Positions 7,214 through 13,145 of a stretch of DNA of 14,850 nucleotides are shown in pieces. The notes beneath the pieces are model-generated. The model saw only the letters and a list, made by a program, of their open reading frames with translations. It was not told the origin of the DNA and ran no database searches. The stretch covers positions 1 to 14,850 of the forward strand of contig JAHJRM010000050.1 of the NCBI GenBank assembly GCA_018830905.1. Direction: 5' to 3'. The number at the start of each line of letters is the position of its first letter. The stretch's first letter is position 1. The DNA is from Nanobdellota archaeon (GTDB lineage: Archaea > Nanobdellota > Nanobdellia > Pacearchaeales > GW2011-AR1). The translations under genes and the position numbers were made by a program.

Positions 7214-7351
7214 ATGACTCACACAAACACACACACAAAAACTTATAAATCCCAATATCTTGAATATATCATTAGTTTTCGGACTAATTTTATGATCCCC
7301 GGTGATCATCTCGGTTGCCGGATGTTTTATCTTTCTGGAGGGATATTCTGA
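7214..7351 (+). CDS. Doubtful 45-codon reading frame in the NYN-hsdM leader
   Basis: A short frame (starting MTHTNTHTKTYK, ending YLSGGIF) begins one base after the previous stop, and its TGA overlaps the ATG of the NYN gene as TGATG. That fit at both ends is suggestive. However, its first third is a simple CA-repeat, a TATA-like box lies inside it, and the peptide resembles nothing I know. It could be a leader peptide or a chance reading frame. Confidence 0.2.
   Translation: MTHTNTHTKTYKSQYLEYIISFRTNFMIPGDHLGCRMFYLSGGIF
7243..7250 (+). promoter_or_regulatory. TATA-like box for the NYN-hsdM unit
   Basis: TTATAAAT follows a CA-rich simple stretch (7220-7241). With normal archaeal spacing, transcription would start near 7269. 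That leaves a leader of about 80 bases before the NYN start at 7351, unlike the leaderless first genes elsewhere in the window. A second AT-rich stretch at 7262-7269 is a weaker alternative. Confidence 0.45.
7271..7309 (+). promoter_or_regulatory. Tandem inverted repeats in the NYN-hsdM leader
   Basis: There are two adjacent dyads. ATTAGT/ACTAAT (7271-7276, 7283-7288) has a 6-base loop. The near-perfect palindrome ATGATCCCCGGTGATCAT (7292-7309) matches its own complement at 16 of 18 positions. Both lie just after the predicted transcription start. They could be an operator for a dimeric repressor, or mRNA hairpins that affect translation of the NYN and HsdM proteins. No known riboswitch consensus was recognised. 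Confidence 0.4.
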
Positions 7352-7920
7352 TGGAAGATTGTTTTGTTTTTGTTGATAATGGTTTCTTCAAATTAGTAAA
7401 AAAAGAGTTTGAAAAACAATCTGGAAAAAAGTTGAATTTTTTTAAGACATTTAGAAATATACTGAAGAATGAAGGCTTAACCAGAAAAAGATTGTTCATT
7501 TATGATGCACCCCCTTACCAATCAACACGTCCAACCAACTCAGAGAATAACCTGAAGCAAAATTATGATAAATTTACCCGGATGGCCAAAAGTAAAAAAT
7601 GGATAAGTTTTAGGGAGGGCTCTTGTGTTAAAATTCCTTTAAATAATGGAAAATATAAATTTTCCCAAAAAGGTGTTGATGCATTGATGATTATGGACAT
7701 GTACGAATGCATAATAAATTTTCCAAATATTAATAAAATGATTTTGTTTGCTAGTGATAGTGATTTTGTCCCAATGGTGAATAAAATGAAAGAAAATAAA
7801 AAAGAAGTCATATTATATACTTATTTTGATAGGGTTAGAGATTCAAGGTTTTCAACTTCAAATCAATTATTAAAAGCTGTTTCAAGATGGAATCAATTAA
7901 AGGTAGGTGATTTTGAATAA
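7351..7920 (+). CDS. NYN/LabA-like PIN-fold nuclease coupled to hsdM
   Basis: This is a 189-residue protein of the NYN (LabA/DUF88) branch of PIN-like metal-dependent RNases. The expected acidic residues are present: D9 in FVFVDNG (end of strand 1), D110 and D116 in KGVDALMIMDMYE, and D136/D138 in ILFASDSDFVPMV, followed by VILYTYF as the last strand. I start it at ATG 7351 because GGAGGG at 7337-7342 sits 8 bases upstream. A TTG at 7315 in the same frame would add 12 residues without a good site. Its stop overlaps the hsdM ATG by one base (TAATG), so the two proteins are translated from one message in a fixed order. Family members cut RNA, and several occur in defence settings. A role beside HsdM is inference and could be accessory, regulatory, or a back-up effector. 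Confidence 0.86.
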   Translation: MEDCFVFVDNGFFKLVKKEFEKQSGKKLNFFKTFRNILKNEGLTRKRLFIYDAPPYQSTRPTNSENNLKQNYDKFTRMAKSKKWISFREGSCVKIPLNNGKYKFSQKGVDALMIMDMYECIINFPNINKMILFASDSDFVPMVNKMKENKKEVILYTYFDRVRDSRFSTSNQLLKAVSRWNQLKVGDFE

Positions 7921-9380
7921 TGTTAGACTCACAACTTAAATCAAAAATAAGAAAGCTTTGGGATAGATTTTGGTCTGGAGGACTTACCAATCCTCTTCTT
8001 GCTATTGAGCAAATGAGTTATCTTATTTTTATGAAGAAGCTTGAAGATGAAGATGATAAAAAAGTTAGAGAAGCTGATTTTACAGGACAAAAATATAAAT
8101 CTATCTTTAATGGATATGAAAAATGTAAATGGTCCAATTGGACAAATCTTCCTGCAGAAGAAATTTCAGATCATGTTCGAGATAATGTGTTTAAGTTTAT
8201 GAGGGAATTGGGAGATGATGGTTCTTTGTATTCTCAATATATGAAAGGAGCTAATTTTTCTATTCCTACAGCTTCGCTTTTAATTGAGGCTGTTAATATA
8301 ATTAATGATATGCATATTAAAGAACAAAATCAGGATACTCAAGGTGATATTTACGAATATTTATTATCAGAGTTGCAATCCTCTGGGAAAAATGGTCAGT
8401 TCAGAACACCAAGACACATAATTAAGATGATGGTTGAGTTAGCAAATCCTAAATATGGAGAAACTATTTTAGATCCTGCTTGTGGAACAGGAGGATTTTT
8501 AGTAAATGCTTATGAATATATTTTAGAGCAAAATAAAAAAGAACATGTAAGCAAATTAACTCCAAAACAAAAAGAAATTCTTGATGAAAAAAGTATATAT
8601 GGTTTTGATATTGATGAGACTATGACAAGAATTGCATTAATGAATCTGATGATGCATGGAATAACTAAACCTAATATAGACAGGATTAACGCTTTAGCAG
8701 GAATAGGAGAGGATAAAATAAAAGAAAATATGTATGAAGTTGTATTAGCAAATCCTCCATTTAAGGGTTCTATTAATGTAAGTGAAATAAGTGATAGGTT
8801 TAGAATTAAAACTAAGAAAACAGAATTATTATTTTTAGAGTTGATGTTTCATTCAATGTCACCAAGAGGAAGATGTGCTGTTATTGTTCCCGATGGAGTT
8901 TTATTTGGAAATTCAAAAGCACATAAGGCAATCAGAGAAATGATTTTAACAAAATGCAGATTAGATGCAATTGTTTCTATGCCTTCAGGAATTTTCAAAC
9001 CTTATGCAGGAGTCTCAACAGCAGTTTTGTTTTTCACAAAAGGAGAGCCAACAAAAAAAGTTTGGTTTTATGATATGCAAGCAGATGGGTATAGCTTAGA
9101 CGATAAAAGGACACCTCAACAAGATAAAGATGATATTCCTGACATAATTGAAAGTTTCAAAAAGAGGCATGAAGAAGATAATAAGAATAAAAAAAAGAAA
9201 CATTTCTTTGTTCCAATAGAAGAGATAAAAAAGAATGATTGGGATTTGTCAATATCAAAATATAAGGAGATTGAATATGAAGAAATTGAGTATGAAAAAC
9301 CTGAGGAGATTATGGCAAATATTGAAAAATTAGAAGAAGGTATTATTAAAGGGATTAAGGAATTGAAAGAAAAAATCTAA
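7920..9380 (+). CDS. hsdM: Type I restriction-modification DNA adenine methylase subunit
   Basis: This N6-adenine methyltransferase subunit modifies the host copy of the HsdS target and forms the core M2S complex. The 486-residue protein has the usual layout. An N-terminal helical domain (WDRFWSGGLTNPLLAIEQMSYLIFMKKLED, residues 14-43) is followed by QFRTPR (160-165). The SAM-binding motif I DPACGTGG lies at 185-192, motif II region YGFDID at 227-232, and catalytic motif IV NPPF at 278-281. After SMPSGIFKPYAGVSTAVLFF comes a lysine-rich C-terminal tail with repeated EIEYEE that contacts HsdS in the family. All catalytic residues are intact. The start at 7920 overlaps the NYN stop. The stop at 9378-9380 overlaps the convergent radC stop, so the two transcripts are likely to run into each other. 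Confidence 0.96.
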   Translation: MLDSQLKSKIRKLWDRFWSGGLTNPLLAIEQMSYLIFMKKLEDEDDKKVREADFTGQKYKSIFNGYEKCKWSNWTNLPAEEISDHVRDNVFKFMRELGDDGSLYSQYMKGANFSIPTASLLIEAVNIINDMHIKEQNQDTQGDIYEYLLSELQSSGKNGQFRTPRHIIKMMVELANPKYGETILDPACGTGGFLVNAYEYILEQNKKEHVSKLTPKQKEILDEKSIYGFDIDETMTRIALMNLMMHGITKPNIDRINALAGIGEDKIKENMYEVVLANPPFKGSINVSEISDRFRIKTKKTELLFLELMFHSMSPRGRCAVIVPDGVLFGNSKAHKAIREMILTKCRLDAIVSMPSGIFKPYAGVSTAVLFFTKGEPTKKVWFYDMQADGYSLDDKRTPQQDKDDIPDIIESFKKRHEEDNKNKKKKHFFVPIEEIKKNDWDLSISKYKEIEYEEIEYEKPEEIMANIEKLEEGIIKGIKELKEKI

Positions 9381-10033
9381 CCTTTCCAATTCCACCAATT
9401 ATTTCCTGCAATTATTATATGGTCTACAACGTTTATCCCAAAATTATTTCCAAAACCAGCCAATTTCTTTGTGATTTTTAGATCATCCCCACTTGGAAAA
9501 CAATCTCCACTTGGATGATTATGAACCAAGATTATTTTACTCGCACTATTCTTAATCGCAGGCTTGAAAATCTCCCTCGGATGAATAATCGAAGCATCCA
9601 AAATACCCTTGCTGATTAGTTCCTCACCAATAATATTATTCTGAGTATTCAGCATCAAAACCCAAAACTCTTCTTGTTTCTTATCCTTGAGTCTCTCATG
9701 AAAATAATCAAAAACGTCTTCTGCTTTGGTAATTTTCTTCACAGGTTTCCTCGCTTGAGAGTATCTCTTCCCCAACTCTGCCATCGCCAAAACCTGCATC
9801 GCCTTGCTCGGCCCAATACCTTTAATCGATTGAAGTTCTTTCAACGAACAGTCAAACAATTTTTCAAGAGTATATTCTTTAATCAGCCGATTGCTCATAT
9901 CAACAACATTCTCCCCCACAACACCCGTCCTCAAAATAATAGCAAACAACTCAGAATCACTCAAAACCTCAGGCCCATACTTAAGAAATCTCTCCCTAGG
10001 CTTCGACGAATCCGGAAGATCCTTTATCTTCAT
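9377..10033 (-). CDS. radC: RadC-family JAB/MPN-domain protein
   Basis: This 218-residue protein belongs to the RadC family, whose exact cellular role is unsettled (DNA repair was proposed and later doubted) and which often lies in mobile or defence regions. The N-terminal part carries LPDSSKPRERFLKYGPEVLSDSELFAIILRTG (residues 6-37) and a helix-hairpin-helix (LKELQSIKGIGPSKAMQVLA, 65-84). The C-terminal JAMM domain has E137/E138 and the zinc signature HNHPSGD (171-177) with PS (180-181) and D184, all intact. The end is unusual: instead of the common VSFKEKGL-type ending it finishes AGNNWWNWKG, right where the gene converges on hsdM. Presence in archaea is patchy and fits lateral transfer. 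The start at 10033 is about 24 bases downstream of a TATA-like box on the minus strand. Confidence 0.93.
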   Translation of the reverse strand: MKIKDLPDSSKPRERFLKYGPEVLSDSELFAIILRTGVVGENVVDMSNRLIKEYTLEKLFDCSLKELQSIKGIGPSKAMQVLAMAELGKRYSQARKPVKKITKAEDVFDYFHERLKDKKQEEFWVLMLNTQNNIIGEELISKGILDASIIHPREIFKPAIKNSASKIILVHNHPSGDCFPSGDDLKITKKLAGFGNNFGINVVDHIIIAGNNWWNWKG

Positions 10034-10050
10034 TAAAACTCTTAGTAGTT

Positions 10051-10062
10051 ATATTATAAAAA
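10051..10062 (-). promoter_or_regulatory. TATA-like box for radC
   Basis: On the minus strand this reads TTTTATAATATA, centred about 24 bases before the radC ATG at 10033, giving a leaderless transcript. No purine-rich ribosome site lies between them. Confidence 0.5.
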
Positions 10063-10088
10063 CATTGACCAGAAAAATCAGAAACATT

Positions 10089-10118
10089 AACAAATCAATA
10101 AGCAAAGGAATCCACTAA
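10089..10118. repeat. Intergenic repeat, copy 1 of 3
   Basis: The 30-base segment aacaaatcaa...ccactaa matches 14236-14267 at 28 of 32 aligned positions (two mismatches and a 2-base gap). It shares the core caaaggaatcc.ctaa with 11382-11397. It lies just upstream of the radC promoter and marks the left end of the first repeat-bounded gene block. No function is known. Confidence 0.7.
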
Positions 10119-10262
10119 CCTATGCCACTAAATTTCTCGTATGATTTTACTAGTTAATTACGAGTGCAGAGAGCGAGGGAGTTTTGAGAACTATTTCTTC
10201 TGAGATGGGCACGGAGACAACTGGGAGAAATGAGAGATAATGATAAAAAACCATCACAATAA
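10119..10262. other. Intergenic stretch without a gene; one hairpin
   Basis: No convincing coding frame or known RNA was seen here. A possible hairpin has a 6-bp stem CTCGTA/TACGAG (10136-10141 with 10159-10164) around a 17-base AT-rich loop. It is followed by a purine-rich, more G-rich stretch (about 10164-10240) that resembles neither neighbour. It could hold an unrecognised small RNA or decayed sequence. Confidence 0.3.
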
Positions 10263-10271
10263 TTCTTAAAA
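10263..10271 (+). promoter_or_regulatory. TATA-like box for the DUF5655-like gene
   Basis: TTCTTAAAA is centred about 26 bases before the ATG at 10294, again the leaderless spacing. It is a weak TATA match, but no better candidate lies at this distance. Confidence 0.4.
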
Positions 10272-10293
10272 GTAAGAAAGATATTCTCAATTT

Positions 10294-11316
10294 ATGGGAA
10301 TAACCTTATTCAATAACGAGGGTAAATTATCTGAGCAGAAATTTGATCTGGAGGAGGATTTTGAACGTGAAGTTGTATATAACTCAAAGAAATTCTTTGG
10401 GGAAAAAACAATCTATTTAGATGTAAAGAAAAAAATAAAAACTGTTTCTCTTGGAGGGGCAATACCTGACGGAATTCTCTTTAATTTAGAAGATCCTGAA
10501 GATATAAAATTTTTCTTAGTTGAATCTGAATTAGCTAAACATGATTTTTATAAGCACATTTTTCCCCAAATAACTAAATTCCTTGCATTCTTTAAAAGTC
10601 AGGACAGCTTAAATTTACTTGTTGATAAAATATATTCTGTTATAACTGAAGACGATAATCTTTTAAGTGAGTTTAGAAAACTACTAGGAAATAGAGAAAT
10701 ATACAAATCTATAAAAGACTCTATTGAAAACAGCCAAAACATACTTTTGATAATAGACGAAGATAAGGAAGAATTTGAAGAGATCATGAATACATATACA
10801 GATACTTGGGACAAATTTGTAAGAATCCATGTTCTAAAAAAATATAAATCCCAGGATGGGAATATCTATGTTTTAGATCCAGATTTTGTAGGGGAAGATC
10901 CGATATTTGAAATAGCACAAAAGGATTTAGGAGATGTGACGAGATATACTGAAGGATATCATTTAGAGGGAACTTCTCCAGTAGTACAAAATATCTATAA
11001 GAAATTAAAAGAAAGAATAATTGAATCATTTCCTAATTTAATCTTTAATCCTCAAAAATATTATGTCTCTATAAGAAATGGAAAGAATATTGCCTACTTT
11101 CATATAAAAAAGAAGAAGATTAATCTCACTTTGATGTTATCTTATGAGAAGGGATCTGAAATAATAAAAAATCATAGGTTAAAGAAGTATACTGAGGGTA
11201 TTGAGAAATTTTACGGGGGACCTTCATTTGAGGTCGTTATAGAAACTGAAGATAATCTAGACGAAATCTTTGAGGCTCTTAAGAAATCCACACCAAACTT
11301 ATCCTTAGAAACCTAA
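10294..11316 (+). CDS. DUF5655-like protein with possible PD-(D/E)xK-type N-terminus
   Basis: This 340-residue soluble protein has at least two parts. The N-terminal ~100 residues contain GGAIPDGILF (P58, D59) followed one strand later by FFLVESEL (E77, E79). The pattern resembles a restriction-endonuclease-like fold in which the usual E-x-K has become E-x-E, so catalysis is uncertain. The middle is helical and acidic. Residues ~220-335 (HLEGTSPVVQNIYKKLKERI, KYYVSIRNGKNIAYFHIKKKK) match the pattern of the DUF5655 domain, often seen at the C-terminus of predicted nucleases and restriction-associated proteins. It stands alone between two copies of an intergenic repeat, which suggests it arrived as a cassette. 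It might be a stand-alone defence nuclease; that is inference. There is no signal peptide or membrane segment. Confidence 0.8.
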   Translation: MGITLFNNEGKLSEQKFDLEEDFEREVVYNSKKFFGEKTIYLDVKKKIKTVSLGGAIPDGILFNLEDPEDIKFFLVESELAKHDFYKHIFPQITKFLAFFKSQDSLNLLVDKIYSVITEDDNLLSEFRKLLGNREIYKSIKDSIENSQNILLIIDEDKEEFEEIMNTYTDTWDKFVRIHVLKKYKSQDGNIYVLDPDFVGEDPIFEIAQKDLGDVTRYTEGYHLEGTSPVVQNIYKKLKERIIESFPNLIFNPQKYYVSIRNGKNIAYFHIKKKKINLTLMLSYEKGSEIIKNHRLKKYTEGIEKFYGGPSFEVVIETEDNLDEIFEALKKSTPNLSLET

Positions 11317-11336
11317 ACATTAAACTCCCTTTAGAC

Positions 11337-11375
11337 CCCGCTCACTCACCTCGCTAACGCTCGGCTCGCTCACTC
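11337..11375. repeat. GC-rich low-complexity intergenic segment
   Basis: This stretch contains gctcactca twice (around 11340 and 11369) and ctcgct/gctcg words in between. It is much richer in G+C than its surroundings and has no reading frame of note. It may form imperfect hairpins, such as CGAGC/GCTCG words. It sits after the DUF5655-like gene and could act in 3' end formation. Confidence 0.4.
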
Positions 11376-11398
11376 AACAACCAAAGGAATCCCCTAAT
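11376..11398. repeat. Intergenic repeat, copy 2 of 3
   Basis: It contains aacaa followed by caaaggaatcccctaat, which differs at one base from the 17-base core at 14252-14268. As in the right-hand copy, it is followed on the same side by the longer 23S-end repeat, here after only 27 bases instead of 158. Confidence 0.7.
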
Positions 11399-11425
11399 CA
11401 CACTTAGATAATCTCTCTTTGTATC

Positions 11426-11488
11426 CAAACCTCTTCGTTACCTCAGAGATTTTCAGACAGAAAATTACAAATAAAGCTTTTAGTAATT
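11426..11488. repeat. Duplicate of the 23S rRNA 3' end and trailer (left copy)
   Basis: These 63 bases match 14427-14488 at 58 positions (four mismatches, one 1-base gap) in the same orientation. Read on the minus strand, the right part (about 11459-11488) corresponds to the last ~30 nt of 23S rRNA, including the conserved TACTAA near its 3' end. Weaker similarity runs on to about 11500 (tgagttacaaca against tgagctgaaaca), then stops just before the radical SAM promoter. No rRNA body follows, so this copy is an isolated rRNA tail. Confidence 0.85.
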
Positions 11489-11513
11489 ATTGAGTTACAA
11501 CATAAAAGGAAAG

Positions 11514-11521
11514 TTTATAAA
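11514..11521 (+). promoter_or_regulatory. TATA box for the RiPP operon
   Basis: TTTATAAA is preceded by a purine-rich stretch (aaaggaaag) that fits a TFB-recognition element. Its centre is about 25 bases before the radical SAM ATG at 11543, so the transcript is expected to be leaderless. Confidence 0.6.
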
Positions 11522-11542
11522 AACCGAGTCTTTTATCTTTTC

Positions 11543-12919
11543 ATGAAAATTGAAAGATTATCCCAAGGAAGAAATAGTGTGCTTTTTGATTCTCCTTATG
11601 GAAGTGTATTATATGAAAAATTATCTAACACTATACATGCCGGAAGAAGAACAGAACTGGAGGGTTTACAAAGTAAGACTGAAGGGGTGGATTATCATCC
11701 TATTTTTGAAACTGAAACACTTCAAGGAAGAAAGAGTGACCCTTTAGAAGGACTTATTTTAAATGTGACCGAACGTTGCAATTTTAGTTGTAATTATTGT
11801 ATCTACTCTGGGAGTTACTCAAATGAAAGAAGAAATGGTGCCTCAACAATGAGTTTTGAAACTGCGAAAGAAGGAATAGATCTCTTTATGCCTCGTGCAG
11901 CAAATCCTGCATTAATCTCTTTTTATGGGGGAGAACCTCTCAATAATATGGATTTAATCAAAAGAGTGATAGATTATACTCAAGAAGAGTACCCCTCAAA
12001 ACAGACTTCATTTTCTATGACAACTAACTTTTATGATGTAGGGGGGTGTTTTGAGGATATTATAGGAAGAAGAATAAACCTACTTGTAAGTTTAGATGGG
12101 CCAAGAGAGATACATGATAGAAATAGGGTCCATCAAAATGGAAATCCCACTTGGGAAAGGATAATGGAAAATCTTTTTTTCTTAGAGAGATGCTCTCCAG
12201 GATATTTAGAAGGTCATGTTGGAGCTAGTGTAACATGTGCAAGAGTAGAAGATCTTGAAAGGATTGTAAAATTCTTTATGGAAGAATCTCCTATTCGTGT
12301 ATCTAGAATCGGGGGAATAGAACAAAAAGGACTAAAAAATAGAACCTTTGAAAATCCCTTTTCTTCCGTGACTTCAAGTCTATCCTCTGAGTTTTTAGAT
12401 TATGTAACTAGGGGTGAAATGGTCCCTGATGTATATAGATTACTTTTCGAGCAACAGCTTGTCTTAATGACTATGCGAAGTAAGGAGAAGATTCCAGGAA
12501 TGATTAAACTTGCTGGGACATGTTATCCGGGAAAAAGAAAATTATTTGTTGACACTGATGGAAAGTTTTATATGTGTGAGAAGTTTGGCAGGAGAATGCC
12601 TATTGGAGACACAAATGGAGGAACTAGTCAGATCTTAATTGATGATGCAATAGAGGAATTCGCGAGAATTAGGAATAATGTTTGCACGAATGATTGTTGG
12701 GCACAACGTATCTGTTCCCCTTGTATACAATCTGCCAAGGATGTTAATGGAGGAATCTCTGAGGAGGGGCTTAAAGAAATGTGCAAAAGTTGTAAATCAA
12801 ATCTTTTAGTCAGCCTTGGAATTTATTCTAGAATCTCCCAATTAAGTGAAGGTTATCTTAACCAAATAAATATGGATCAAACCCAATTAAATAAACCGGA
12901 GGTAAAAACATGGATTTAG
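11543..12919 (+). CDS. Radical SAM/SPASM peptide maturase
   Basis: This 458-residue enzyme is expected to bind a SAM-cleaving 4Fe-4S cluster and modify the peptide encoded next to it. The radical SAM motif is C79-x3-C83-x2-C86 (CNFSCNYC), followed by IYSGSYSNERR, a sequence style typical of Cys-rich-peptide maturases such as the CcpM-like group. GGEP (129-132) is the SAM-binding motif and SLDG (183-186) is a conserved strand end. The C-terminus is a SPASM domain with C327, C345, C381-x3-C385-x5-C391-x2-C394 and C414-x2-C417, enough for two auxiliary Fe-S clusters. The N-terminal ~70 residues could be a RiPP recognition element, but I cannot confirm that fold. Related enzymes form thioether (sactipeptide or ranthipeptide) or C-C bonds; the exact chemistry cannot be read from sequence. 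Its last 10 bases overlap the peptide gene. All metal-binding cysteines appear intact. Confidence 0.93.
   Translation: MKIERLSQGRNSVLFDSPYGSVLYEKLSNTIHAGRRTELEGLQSKTEGVDYHPIFETETLQGRKSDPLEGLILNVTERCNFSCNYCIYSGSYSNERRNGASTMSFETAKEGIDLFMPRAANPALISFYGGEPLNNMDLIKRVIDYTQEEYPSKQTSFSMTTNFYDVGGCFEDIIGRRINLLVSLDGPREIHDRNRVHQNGNPTWERIMENLFFLERCSPGYLEGHVGASVTCARVEDLERIVKFFMEESPIRVSRIGGIEQKGLKNRTFENPFSSVTSSLSSEFLDYVTRGEMVPDVYRLLFEQQLVLMTMRSKEKIPGMIKLAGTCYPGKRKLFVDTDGKFYMCEKFGRRMPIGDTNGGTSQILIDDAIEEFARIRNNVCTNDCWAQRICSPCIQSAKDVNGGISEEGLKEMCKSCKSNLLVSLGIYSRISQLSEGYLNQINMDQTQLNKPEVKTWI
12898..12903 (+). promoter_or_regulatory. Ribosome binding site of the precursor peptide
   Basis: GGAGGT lies 6 bases before the ATG at 12910, inside the end of the maturase gene. 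It is among the strongest ribosome sites in the window and decides the peptide start. It would allow the peptide to be made in excess over the enzyme. Confidence 0.75.
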
Positions 12920-13128
12920 AATCTACGAGTGGAATGTATGAATCAAGAATTTTAGAAGAACTTGAATCAAGCCCTTCAAATGTAGACCAAAGCAAACGTC
13001 TTGAATATAATATAGATGGGTGTAGTTGTATGGGCTGTGGATGCTTCAAGAGTGTATGGACTATGGTCGTTTCTCCAGCAGGCATTGCTGCAGGAATGGC
13101 TGCTTATGCTGCAGATGCTGCGTTATAG
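12910..13128 (+). CDS. Candidate RiPP precursor peptide (CxCxxCxC core)
   Basis: This 72-residue peptide is the likely substrate of the overlapping radical SAM enzyme. Residues 1-36 look like a leader: acidic and helical (RILEELESSPSNVDQSKRLEY). The probable core starts at G37 with cysteines C38, C40, C43 and C45, then FKSVWTMVVSPAGIAAGMAAYAADAAL, a hydrophobic, Ala/Gly-rich tail with one Trp and almost no charge (K47, D69). Four closely spaced cysteines upstream of a helical hydrophobic segment are compatible with thioether cross-links between Cys and downstream residues, as in sactipeptides and ranthipeptides; that link is inference from family knowledge. The product may act at membranes, as a bacteriocin-like toxin or a signal. 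There is no double-Gly cleavage motif, and the cleavage site is not evident. The start is fixed by a strong ribosome site. Confidence 0.85.
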   Translation: MDLESTSGMYESRILEELESSPSNVDQSKRLEYNIDGCSCMGCGCFKSVWTMVVSPAGIAAGMAAYAADAAL

Positions 13129-13145
13129 TTAGATACCCTTAGAAT

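Noticed and set aside
7220..7241. CA-rich simple repeat as a phase-variation tract
   Set aside because: It is short and imperfect, lies upstream of the predicted TATA box, and is not inside a convincing coding frame.
7315..7350. TTG start for the NYN gene, adding 12 residues
   Set aside because: No ribosome site precedes it, whereas GGAGGG lies 8 bases before the ATG at 7351 and the protein then begins right at the conserved first strand.
10136..10260. A third copy of the 23S 3' end after the first intergenic repeat
   Set aside because: Only short stretches (ttttact.agttaatta.cgag) resemble ttttagtaattgtgag; the similarity is too weak by eye to separate from chance in AT-rich DNA.
11550..11747. 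65-codon frame at the start of the radical SAM gene
   Set aside because: It is an out-of-frame shadow of the maturase N-terminus without its own ribosome site.
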